Shown here piece after piece: positions 9,325 to 18,809 of a stretch of 64,000 nt of DNA (positions are counted from its first letter, which is position 1; each line of letters begins with the position of its first letter). A program made the position numbers and the translations under genes. Location of the stretch: positions 4,666,559-4,730,558 of the forward strand of contig SDUX01000004.1 of the NCBI GenBank assembly GCA_008729055.1, written 5' to 3'. The notes under the pieces are model-generated. The model was not told where the DNA came from. It worked only from the letters and a program-made list of their open reading frames with translations, and did no database searches. Origin of the DNA: Pyropia haitanensis (lineage: Eukaryota; Rhodophyta; Bangiophyceae; Bangiales; Bangiaceae).

Positions 9325-11527
9325 TCAGTCCTGGGCAAAGCCCGCGGTGTCGGCGCAAGGCGACGTGGCGGCGGTCGCGGCCGCGAGGTCGGCGGGTGAC
9401 AGCCCCCCGCCGGGAACGGTCGCGCGGAGGAGGTCGGTCAGCGACAGCACGCCTGTGGGCGTGCGCCCGCCCTGCAGCAGCCACAGCCGGTGCACGCGGG
9501 TGGCCACAAACTTTTCGAGCGCGATCCGCAGCGGCGTGCCCGCGTGAATGGACACGTACGGGAACATGTCTTCCATCGGGGGGGGGGGGGGAGGGGTGCC
9601 GCTGCCGCTGCTACTGCTGCTGGTCGGCGGCAATGGAACCGGCACGTCCTGCTCCCGCACGTACCGCACAAACGCGATGCAGCTCGACCACAGGAGGGAG
9701 TGCTCCCGTTTGGCAAAGATGTACTGTGGGAGGATAGGGAGAACAGCGCGGGAACAAGAACAGCAGGGCAGAGAGGCGCATCAAACAGGGGGAACAGAAC
9801 AGCTGAGTGGAACAGCAGAAAACGCGACAATACATGTGAGTGAGCAAGTGGGCAAAAGACGCGGGAAACAAAACAGCGCCATCCACAGTCACACCCACGT
9901 CCCACGCGTCCGAGAGGTTCTCGTACGCACGCGTGTGATCGCACCACCACCCCGAGGCCCACCACAAAAAAAAAGAAACCGTACCTTGATATCGGTCAGT
10001 GACAAGGTGCCGAGGATGCCCCCCTGCCGGTCCAGGATCGCCACCGACGACAGCCGGTCCCGATGCATCGTGGCGAGCGCGCTGATCACCGTCTGGCTGT
10101 CGCGGACCGACACGACCGGTTCCACGCCCAGGCCCAGCGACCGCACCGGCCGGTCCATCAGCGCGGCCACCTCCGGCACGCGCGACCACAGGTGCCGCAC
10201 CGCCACGCTCTGCGACAGCACGCCGAGAAGCTCCCCAGACGCCGCGTCGACGACACTCAGCCGGTGGATGCCGGTCGCAAAGATCCGCACCGCCGACAGC
10301 AGCGGCGCGTCGCTCGGCAGCGCGAGCAGCCGCTTGGCCCGCGCGTACTTGACCGCCAGCACCCCGGGCGCGTGCGCCTTTAGCAGCACCGACCGGAGGT
10401 TAAAGTTCTCGCCCGTCAGCGGCGGCGTCGCCGCCGCCGCCGCGTCCGGGGGGGGGGTGGTGAGGCTGTTGAGTGCCGCCGCCGCGGCGCCAGCGGTGGG
10501 CACGGCCGCCCCACCGACGGCCGTCCCGCCGCCGGGGGGAGTGCCGGCCGAGGCCGCCGCGGCGGCGGCGGGCGCGGCGGCGGGCGCGGCGGCGGCGGCG
10601 GCGCTCGCAGCGGATCGCCTTCGCCCCCCGCCGCTGCTGTCACTCGCCGTGCCGCCGTCGACGCTATCCGCCCCCGTCGAGTCGCTCCCATCCCGGGACA
10701 GCCGCAGCGACCGCAGCTGCGCCGACAGGCGGGCGGGCGCGGCGCCGGCAGCGGCTGCCGCCGCATCCGAAGCCGCCGCCGTCCCCACCGCCGCCGCCGC
10801 CCCCGCCGCCGCCGCCGACGACGTGCCCGCGACCGTGCCCGCTCCCGCGCCCATCGCCGAGGTAGCAGCCGCCGACGTTGGCGGCGTCAACGAGCCCCCC
10901 GACAGGACAGACGGGGGCAACGCGAGCCCCGTTGGCGGCGTGCGGGTGCCCGCCGGCAAGACGCGGCGCACCTGGAGCGGGCTGGAAGCCCGCGGGGATC
11001 CGCCCCGCGGGCTCGATCCCGGCACGGGGGAGGCGCGTGGGGAGGCCCCCCCCACGCCGCCCACACTGCCCCCCCCCCCCCCAGGACCCCCCCACGGGGG
11101 GACTCGCGGCCGCCCGCGCTGCGGCTGGGAAACACCTCCAGCACGTACTTGACGAGGCTCCGGTACGTGCACACGCCGGCGTAGCCGGTGCCGTCGGCCG
11201 ACCGGACGGGAGCGGAGAGGATGGAGTGGGCGGCGAGCAGCTCGCACGCGTCGTGGACGGTCGCGTCCGACGGGATGACGACGGGGACCTGGCCCGCCAC
11301 CAGCTCCCCGCACGACGTGCCCGTCCATACCGCCGTCAGCGCTGCCGCGTCCGCGGCCGACAGGGGAGAACAGCCCTGGCGAGGGCTGGCCGGCGGCGCC
11401 CCGCTTCGCCTGCCTCCGCCGCCGCCGCCGCCGCTGCCGCCGCTGCCTCCACCGCCGCCGCCGCCGCCGCTGCCGCCGCCGCTGCCGCCGCCGCCGCTGC
11501 TGCTGCCACCGCCGCCGCCGCCGCCGC

Positions 11528-11558
<31 letters not shown>

Positions 11559-11591
11559 GCCACCACCACCGTCGCAGCTGCAGCCACTCAT
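9325..11591 (-). CDS. Four-CBS-domain protein, AMPK-gamma/SNF4 (CBSX)-like
   Basis: Exons on the minus strand are 11591-9985 and 9723-9325, about 668 residues. The intron (9984-9724, 261 bp) has donor AAG|GTACGG and acceptor CTCCCACAG|TAC, phase 0. After a polyglycine leader come CBS1 (VPVVIPSDATVHDACELLAA, ...GVCTYRSLVKYVLEVF), a Ser/Ala/Pro linker, CBS2 (SVLLKAHAPGVLAVKYARAK, FATGIHRLSVVD, GVLSQSVAVRHLW), CBS3 (SVRDSQTVISALATMHRDRL, GTLSLTDIKYIF) and CBS4 (IHAGTPLRIALEKFVATRVH, GVLSLTDLLRATVPGG). Four tandem CBS domains are typical of the adenylate-sensing gamma subunit of SnRK1/AMPK and of plant CBSX5/6 proteins; I cannot tell which. The frame changes at a C14 run (11069-11082) just after CBS1, so one base is probably missing or extra there. 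The start MSGCSCDGGG is chosen because upstream codons are Arg-rich shadow. Confidence 0.8.
11410..11570. repeat. (GCC)n microsatellite inside the CBS gene
   Basis: GCC triplets with occasional GCT and GCA encode about 45 Gly/Ser residues at the N-terminus of the minus-strand CBS protein. Confidence 0.9.
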
Positions 11592-12269
11592 CGTGGTCAC
11601 CCCGTGCCGCGTCGGCAGCGATCGCCAAACCGCAGGCAGTAACGCCCACCGCCCGCAGCGGCAGTCCCCCTTCCCGCGACCGAGGATGCAAGCGGGGGGA
11701 AGTGGCAAGGCGGCGGCCAGGGGCGGGCGGCTCGGCAGCGGCAGCCGGCAACGGCTGGACGACCCGCCTCGGCCGCAGCTGCGCACGCGGCAGCGGCGGC
11801 GGCGCCCGTCGCGACGGTGTGGGCGTAGATGCGTCCCCACCGCCCGTCACTGCGCGACGCGGGCGGCGCGCGTTCCGCCTCTGACGTGCAGGCAGCGAGG
11901 AGGGCGGGGTGGTGGGGAGGGCGCCTGGGCGGGATGTTTGAACGACGATGAGGGGGCGACGCGGAGGCGGAGGGGGGGGGGGGGAGGTGTCGGACAGCAG
12001 AGTGCGGCCACCCTCCGCCACGAGCGCGCGCCAATGGGTGGCCGCTCCCCGCTCCCGCCCGGGCGCCCCCCTGACAGACTCCTGGCCGCACGATTGGGCG
12101 CGACAGGGGGGGGGCGATCGGCCGGGCCGGCGCGCGCGAGCGTGGCGCGGGCGCCACCTGGTCGCGGGTAAAAAAACCGCCCTGTCAGCCACCACCTCCC
12201 CTCCCCATGACCGCACGCTGGTGCCTCTGGCCTGCGCGAGCCGCCGGCGGCTGCCGCGTCCAGCAGGAG
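11592..12269. other. Intergenic, upstream of the CBS gene
   Basis: GC-rich, with a G10 run near 11980. No domain is recognisable in any frame. It is expected to hold the minus-strand CBS gene promoter. Confidence 0.45.
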
Positions 12270-13068
12270 CACAAGGAAACACTCCGCTCCGACACGAGAC
12301 ATCTACGCTCCGCATCGAGTGTTTTGTACTCCGGGGGCGTCGGGGTGCGCAGTGAAGGCCTCCAGCCTGCGGCTGGGGCGGACCCTCTCCGCCTCGAGTC
12401 TTAACCGTGGACCTATAGGATGCGCGCAATCTACCCGGGACCACACGGTGGGGGTCGAATTTGAGGCTCTCATTCACTCTGTGCGACGACCTGAACCGCA
12501 GATTCACGCCACCGTCGCCCGCTGGCCTATATCTCGCGCGTCCCATTCTCGACAGAATCAGGCCGCACACATGCCACGTTGCGCGCTTTTCCAAAAGTCA
12601 TGCGTGCCGGATCTCGAAACCTTTCGTCTGAAAAACGCCCCCGCCCCGCGCCCCCGGGGCCCCCCGCGCGCCCGCGGGGCGCCCGCGCCGCCCGCGCCGC
12701 CCGCGCCGCCCGCGCCGCCCGCGCCGCCGCCCGCGCCGCCCGCGCCGCCCGCGTCGCCCGCGCCGGCGCCGCCGGCGCCCGCGTCGCACCCGCGCCGGCC
12801 GCGCCCGCGCGGCCCCCGCGCCGCTCCCGCGCCAGCGCCGCCCGCGCCGCGCCAGCGACGCCCGTGCGCGCGCGCCCGCTCGTGCAATGCCTGGGCGTGC
12901 GTCCGCGCACACGCCGTCCGCACCCGCGCCGTCCGCGTCCGCGCCGCTGGCGCCCGCGCCGCGCCGCGTCACGAGCGCCGCTACGAAAAATCCCGGCCTC
13001 GCGGACCTGGCCCATCTCTCTTCACTTCCGTCAATTACAGTACTCTTCATGGACGCTCTCACCCAGTA
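12270..13068 (+). repeat. Left inverted-repeat arm
   Basis: Matches the reverse complement of 15902-16745. Shared landmarks from outside in are AAACACTCCGCTCCGAC, GGCTGGGGCGGACCCTCTCC, GGACCTATAGGATGCGCGCA, CGGATCTCGAAACCTTTCGT, a 9-bp GC minisatellite, and CTTCACTTCCGTCAATTACA ending ...CACCCAGTA at 13068. Confidence 0.93.
12680..12764 (+). repeat. 9-bp GC minisatellite (CCCGCGCCG)n, left arm
   Basis: Tandem nonamers, read as Ala-Pro-Pro repeats in one frame. The right arm copy at 16210-16332 is inverted and four units longer. Confidence 0.9.
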
Positions 13069-13318
13069 GCACTCCGGTGTCAAATGTCCGCCACCGCCGG
13101 AAATGTCGACCAAATTACAGTAAAGGAGGGCTGCAAGGACGGCTGCAAGAAAGCGCGTTTGACTTTACCGTCGGCTCATCCGTCGGCCGGATCCCGCATA
13201 CGAGCGCCTTCCAAGATTTACCATTGACACTCACCTGACTTGTGCTACCCGCCACACCTCCACTGCCATTGCACACTCCGTCACCTTACCACCCTTTTTT
13301 TTCCGTCGCGCAAGAAGC

Positions 13319-13474
13319 ATGTCTTCCGCGAAAGAGACGACCACGACGCTCAATGAGGATGGCCCGACCCGCCGCAAGTGGGGCACTCGGCTGTCCTCGG
13401 TGATGCGTGACAAGCTGGCCGCAGCTCGCGAAGAGCTGGAGACCGAGCCGCGCCGCAAGCGCGCACGTCATTAG
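13319..13474 (+). CDS. Small hypothetical basic protein (51 aa) inside the inverted-repeat block
   Basis: An ATG-to-TAG frame gives 51 residues beginning MSSAKETTTTLNEDG, with RRKWGTRLSSVMRDKL, an acidic/basic helix AAREELETE, and ending PRRKRARH, which resembles a nuclear localisation signal. Codon usage is GC3-rich like the host genes, although the flanking DNA is AT-richer. A pyrimidine-rich stretch precedes it, and AATAAA occurs 146 bp after the stop. I know no family for it. It is the only frame in the block's interior that looks like a gene. Confidence 0.45.
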   Translation: MSSAKETTTTLNEDGPTRRKWGTRLSSVMRDKLAAAREELETEPRRKRARH

Positions 13475-13619
13475 ATGGCCGTGTAGTCGAAAGTGTGTGT
13501 GTGATGGGTGACGGCAGACCAAGATGATGGTAGCGTGCTCTAGTCGCAATAATACCTCTGCACGGTGAAGGTGCGCTGCCAGATCCCTGCAACTGTAAAG
13601 TGGTCAACATTAAAAACAC

Positions 13620-13625
13620 AATAAA
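13620..13625 (+). promoter_or_regulatory. Candidate polyadenylation signal AATAAA
   Basis: AATAAA in an A/T-rich context, 146 bp downstream of the 51-codon ORF stop. It is the natural 3' end signal if that ORF is transcribed. Confidence 0.4.
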
Positions 13626-13854
13626 ATAATGCAATAATTTTCATAGCCTCCTCCACGACTGAGTTCTTACTCCCTGTGCACCAAACTTCGTAGGCAGGGC
13701 GTACTCACCATGCCCTTCTTTTTGGTGCGCAGTGGGTCTCCGGGCGACGCCTGGGCGCGGAGCTGGTTGTCAGATTGGTCGACATTTGAACCAGACTGGC
13801 TACAGGCGGCCTCGGCAGCGGCTGGGGGATGCCGTCGACGAGGCGTGGGTTAAG

Positions 13855-14645
13855 GTCGATTAGGTGAAATGAATGTGGTATAAGGATCACTAGGGAGGAT
13901 CAGAGGCCAATTAGGGCCCACTTTAAGTCCGAATACCCAACTGAGTGCGACTTTCAGGCCATTAAGGCCCCATTAGGGCTACATGTGGCCACTTAAGGGG
14001 TGATTAGGCTTAACTTTAGCACATTAGGGGTACATTAGGGTGGTTCGGGGGTGGTTAGGTGGGTTGAAGGTGGATTAGGCGTGGGTTAAGTTCGATTCGG
14101 TAAAATGAATGTGGTATGAGGATCACTAAGGAGAATCAGAGGCCTATTAGGGCGCATTATAAGTCCAAATCCACAACTGTGTGCCCATTTAGGGTCATTT
14201 TGGCACCATTCGGGCTACATTTGGCCACTTAGGGGGTGGTTTGATTAAAGTTAAGGTGAGTAGGGGTACATTAGGGAGATTAGGGGATGGTTTGGTGGGT
14301 TAAGGGTGGATTAGGCGTGGGTTAAGGTCGATTAGGTGAAATGTATGTGGTATAAAGATCATTAGGGAGGATCCAGAGCCCATGAAGGCTAACCTTAAGT
14401 CGTTTTCCTGGTTTAAGTGGGATTTGGAACTTGTTAAATTCGCATTAGGGGTCACTCCAGGTGGGTTAGGCTGAACTTGAGGTCATTAGGGAAATATTTG
14501 TCTGGGTTAACGTGACTTAGGCCTCATTAGGCGTCATCAGGGGTGCACTAGGTGAAATAAAACATATGAATGTGGTATAAAGATCACTAAGGAGGATCAA
14601 GGGCCTATTAGGCCTAATATTAAGCTTATGAGGGGGACTTAGCCG
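13855..14645 (+). repeat. ~236-bp satellite, about 3.3 diverged units
   Basis: Units restart at about 13855, 14091, 14328 and 14555, marked by GGTCGATTAGGTGAAATG and AATGTGGTATAAGGATCACT (TATAAAGATCA in later units). Each unit contains many TTAGGG/TTAGGGG-like words (CATTAGGGCT, CACTTAGGGGGTGG). Units are diverged, so the array is old. Confidence 0.85.
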
Positions 14646-15519
14646 TAATATGGGCGACTTAACCCGACTTGCGCGCGTACTAAGGCCCATTCGGGGGTGT
14701 TTTGCGTAGAATTAGACGTTCGAGACACTCCTGAGGTCATTTCTCGAGCTCTATAACCTCACAGACCCCGTTCAGGACGTCTGACAGTCGTTCCCGCAGC
14801 GTGGCACTTGGCCACCTGCGCGGAAAGACCCTCCTGGGGGGGTTTTAGAGGGGGTCCCCAGGGACCCCCAAATGACCGGGGGACCGGTTCCATCGGGGTT
14901 TCCGCCATCTTGCATCCCACTGAGAAGCCCTCCATCGATTTTGTCGAATCCGACTTGATGGGTTGTACGGATACGCCACTTGACGCTCAGCTGTCTGCCT
15001 GTCTTTTGCAATAAGACACCACAAGGCACCATGTCAGGGCTCAGGAGTGACCAATTTACAATATTCAAACCAAAACTTGGTCAGGGCAAGTCGATGGTGC
15101 GCATCCACTGGGAAAGCAAGAAAATCGGTGTGCAAAGGTCGGAGACGCCCGTTATGGCACCGTAAAGACGTGTACCCCCGATTTTGGCACCTGTACGGGC
15201 CTTGCGTCGCCGCATGATGTCCAATGATGACCGGACCTGGCATGGAGACCCGTCCGGGTCATGCGCAGAGGGTACAGGCATTAGATCCAGAAACGGACAC
15301 GATCCCGAGTCACTGTGGGTGGAGATGTCCCGCAAACGGGCCAAATCGACGCTTGCACGCCAAGTACTAGAGGTCATGATAACCGTTCGACACAGGAGTG
15401 CGTGCATCAGACGCGCCGCTAAATGAGGATAATGTTATGTCCAGAAAATATGACTTGGGACGTGTTTTGGAGCACTTTTGAAGCGACTTTTCCTCTTTTT
15501 TCCTGAAATTAAGGGTTAT
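14646..15519. other. Spacer inside the inverted-repeat block, no recognisable gene
   Basis: Base composition is closer to 50% GC than in the flanks. Open frames of 60-108 codons exist on both strands but none resembles a known transposase, reverse transcriptase or other domain. Confidence 0.4.
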
Positions 15520-15900
15520 TAGGCCGTTTAGGGGGTGGTTAATGAAAATTAGGGACGGGTTCAGGTTGCTAAGGCCACTTGAGGCCGTTTAGGGGGTGGT
15601 TAGGGGCACTTGGGGGTGGGTTAATGAAAATTAGGGAGGGGTTAAGGTTGCCAAGTCCACTTAGGGCCGTTTAGGGGGTGGTTAGGGCCACTTAAGGGTG
15701 GGTTAATGAACATTAGTGGGGGGTTAAGGTTGCTAAGGCCACTTAGGGCCGTTTAGGGGGTGGTTAGGGCCACTTAGGGGTGGGTTATTGAAAAAGTAGT
15801 GGGGGGTTAAGGTTGCTCAGGCCACTTAGGGCCGGTTAGGGGGTGGTTAGAGCCACTTAAGGGTGGGTTAATGAAAAATAGGGAGGGGTTAAGGTTGCCT
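15520..15900 (+). repeat. ~82-bp minisatellite, about 4.5 units
   Basis: Units contain GGGTTAATGAAAATTAGGG, GGTTAAGGTTGC, GGCCACTTAGGGCCGTTTAG and GGGGGTGGTTAGG. Each is about 80 bp and they are better conserved than the 236-bp satellite. The array stops abruptly at the right inverted-repeat arm (15902). Confidence 0.88.
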
Positions 15901-15901
15901 G

Positions 15902-16745
15902 TACTGGGTGAGAGAGTCCATGGAGAGTACTGTAATTGACGGAAGTGAAGAGAGATGGGCCAGGTCCGCGAGGCCGGGATTTTTCGTAGCGGCGCTCGTG
16001 GCGCGGCGCGGCGCGGGCGCCAGCGGCGCGGACGCGGACGGCGCGGGTGCGGACGACGTGTGCGCGGACGCGCGCCCAGGCATTTCACGAGCGGGCGCGC
16101 TCGCACGGGCGTCGCTGGCGCGGCGCGGGCGGCGCTGGCGCGGGAGCGGCGCGGGGGCCGCGCGGGCGCGGCCGGCGCGGGTGCGACGCGGGCGCCGGCG
16201 GCGCCGGCGCGGGCGACGCGGGCGGCGCGGGCGGCGCGGGCGGCGCGGGCGGCGCGGGCGGCGCGGGCGGCGCGGGCGGCGGCGCGGGCGGCGCGGGCGG
16301 CGCGGGCGGCGCGGGCGGCGCGGGCGCCCCGCGGGCGCGCGGGGGGCCCCGGGGGCGCGGGGCGGGGGCGTTTTTCAGACGAAAGGTTTCGAGATCCGGC
16401 ACGCATGACTTTTGGAAAAGCGCGCAACGTGGCATGTGTGCGGCCTGATTCTGTCGAGAATGGGACGCGCGAGTTATAGGCCAGCGGGCGACGGTGGCGT
16501 GAATCTGCGGTTCAGGTCGTCGCACAGAGTGAATGAGAGCCTCAAATTCGACCCCCACCGTGTGGTCCCGGGTAGATTGCGCGCATCCTATAGGTCCACG
16601 GTTAAGACTCGAGGCGGAGAGGGTCCGCCCCAGCCGCAGGATGGAAGCCCTCACCGTGCCCCAGGACGGACCCGGAGCGTAAAGCTCTCGATGCGGAGCG
16701 TAAATGTCTCGAGTCGGAGCGGAGTGTTTCCCCGTGTTGCCAGCA
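15902..16745 (-). repeat. Right inverted-repeat arm
   Basis: Inverted copy of the left arm, starting TACTGGGTGAGAGAGTCCAT at 15902 and ending near GTGTTTCC (~16730). It is about 45 bp longer than the left arm, mainly because the 9-bp minisatellite has 36 bp more. Confidence 0.93.
16210..16332 (-). repeat. 9-bp GC minisatellite, right arm
   Basis: Inverted counterpart of 12680-12764 (GCGGGCGGC units), expanded by 36 bp relative to the left arm. Confidence 0.9.
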
Positions 16746-18809
16746 GGGGGGGGGGGGCGGGCACCAAGGGCGGCAGGGCGCGCTCGCGCCACCCCTCCAC
16801 CCCAGAGCCCCCCGTGGATGCGAGCCGGCGGCTGGCGGCCCGCCGGCGCCGCGCTTGCGTAGGGCGTGGGGGCCCCCACCGGCGACCACCGCCCACGTCA
16901 TACGGCCGCCGTCCACGTTTCTTGGGCGCGGCGCGGCGGCGACCCGCGTGGGGGGTGCCGACGGCGGCGGGGACGGCGTTGGGGGCGGGCGCCGTTAGGC
17001 GCGCAAGGGGAGGGCGGCGCTTTGGCTGTGGCGGCCATCACGGCCATCATGGATGTGGTTGGTGGGCGGCTGGGGGCGGCGCGCGTGCGCGCGGCGGCGG
17101 GCACTGCAGCCCACCGTCAGCTCTGTAGGAGTTTCTCCGCGCCCGCAGCTTCCCCCCTTGGCCAAGCGTCTCGACCGCTGCACCGTGGCACGCCGGGCTG
17201 GTGAGGACGCGCCCACCGCCACCGCCGCGCCGTTGCCGGTGCGTGCCACCCCAGCCGGTCGCTGACGGCAGCGGCATCAGCGGCAGCGGCAGCGGCGGCG
17301 GCGGCAGTGGGTGGCCACGACGCCGCCGCCGCCGCCGGCCGCGCGGACCGCCCGGTGGGGTCCCCTCCCCCCCGCTCGCGGCGGTCCGCGTTGCCCAGCG
17401 GCAACTGTGGGTGTCAGCCTGAGCGGGCGCCGCGCGTTGCCGGCGTGCTGGCCTTCGCGGGCCGTAGCTGCGAGGGGGCCGCCGCGCTTTCTGCCGCTCG
17501 TGGGGTGTGCCCGAACGCCTGGTCGTCGCCGGCGGGAAGGCGCCGCGGCGCGGCCGGTGCACGCCCGGCGCCGTCATCGATCCACGGTCATGCCAGCGTC
17601 CGCCAGCCGGTCGTGTTCCCACGCCCCACCCCCGACGCGACCCCCCCCCACGCGCCCGTCCCCATCGCACCCGCGGGCTCCCCCCGTGTGATGGCGGAAG
17701 AAGATACAAGCAGGGGTGCCCCCCTCTGGCAAGAGAGCGTACGGCTTCGTGGTTTTCAGACGCGGATGCAGCCGCCACCGACGCCCTGGCGGGTGGACTG
17801 AACGGGGACGGCGACGCCCGTCGATGAGTTACCCGAGGCGCCGGGGATGCCTTGGGCCGCAGCCGAGCGGCCGCCGACCCCCCTTGTCGGTGGGTTCATC
17901 GCCGCCTCCCCGGTACGCGCGGCGGCAGCGACGGCGGCAGGCGGCGTCTGCGGCGGCCCGGCTGCGGGCTGTGGGGGGGGGGGCCTTTTCTGGCGCTGGT
18001 GGTCGGTGATCACCCAGCCGCAGTCGCATCTAGGTCTTCTCAATGAGGTCGACCGTGCCGCAAGGGGTATCTGCAGTCCCTGTAGCAGCGGCACTCGTCC
18101 CCCAGCGTCTGGCTACAGCGACGGAGAAAAGAAGACGCGCCAGAGCGCTGTCGGCGGCGACACCGTTGCTATCTTCCATTGCGCGGCCGCCGTCGATAGC
18201 GTCACGAGTCCTCGCGCTATGAAGCTATGCCCCGTGACAGAAAAAGAGTCGGACTGCGGAGGACGCAGCGGTGGGGGGCGTGCAACGTGGGAAGAGCCCG
18301 CGTACTGTACATGTACGTACCTAAACGCTACCCAACGAGATGGGATGCACCGTATTTTGTATCAGTAATGTAATTAAATAGTCGCCGCAGAGCTTTAAGG
18401 GTTGTTCAAGTCCTGCATCTGCATGACGAAGCCATCGGCAGAGCGCGCGCCAAACGCCAAACGCCGAACTGGTGCCAGCACGCCCAAGCGGCGTCTGCCG
18501 TTCGCAGTGGACATGCCCGTCCAGTGTTCCTCCCCGTGGCGACGTCACTCGACCGCTCGACCGCACTTCCGGTCGTCGCCCGCTGCCCCTTGAGCGCATC
18601 CCTGTGTGAGTTCAATACCGCTGTCGTCGGCACTGATTGGTGTTGGCCGTTGACCCGGCCCTGGCGTGCAGGCGCCGCGGACGCTGTTGGCCGCTGCGAC
18701 AGCCCCGACGAGCCCGGTCGTGGCCCCCGCCTTTTTCCGGATTCCGCCTCTGCCCCCCTACTCCCTTTCCTCTCCTCCCCCGCAGACTGCCCGCCCTGGC
18801 GGTCCCACG
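16746..18809. other. Intergenic region and probable 5' UTR of the BRM gene
   Basis: From 16.75 to 18.0 kb it is GC-rich and open in several frames, but Arg/Pro/Ala-biased with no domain. From 18.0 to 18.6 kb composition is more balanced. A donor-like GTGAGT at 18606 and a strong acceptor (CTCCTCCCCCGCAG, ending 18784) suggest a 5' UTR intron of about 179 bp before the ATG at 18810. Confidence 0.45.

Larger units (their letters stand above)
12270..16745. mobile_element. Inverted-repeat-bounded satellite block (foldback-type element or remnant)
   Basis: Two nearly identical ~0.8-kb arms in opposite orientation (12270-13068 and 15902-16745) enclose 2.8 kb of AT-richer DNA. Inside are a 51-codon ORF with a poly(A) signal, a ~236-bp satellite, an unidentified spacer and an ~82-bp minisatellite. 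No transposase is seen and no target-site duplication can be fixed at the outer ends. Large terminal repeats with internal tandem repeats resemble foldback (FB) elements. A simple inverted duplication around satellite DNA is the alternative. Confidence 0.5.

Noticed and set aside
13855..15900. A true telomere or interstitial telomere array
   Set aside because: TTAGGG-like words are frequent but embedded in 236-bp and 82-bp units rather than in short tandem hexamers, so these are satellites.
17047..17778. Minus-strand 243-codon frame upstream of BRM
   Set aside because: Arg/Pro/Gly-rich composition typical of GC shadows, no domain, and strong overlap with equally long frames on the other strand.
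17847..18368. 173-codon plus frame just upstream of the BRM 5' region
   Set aside because: No domain and no conserved motif, and it lies where the BRM promoter or 5' UTR is expected.
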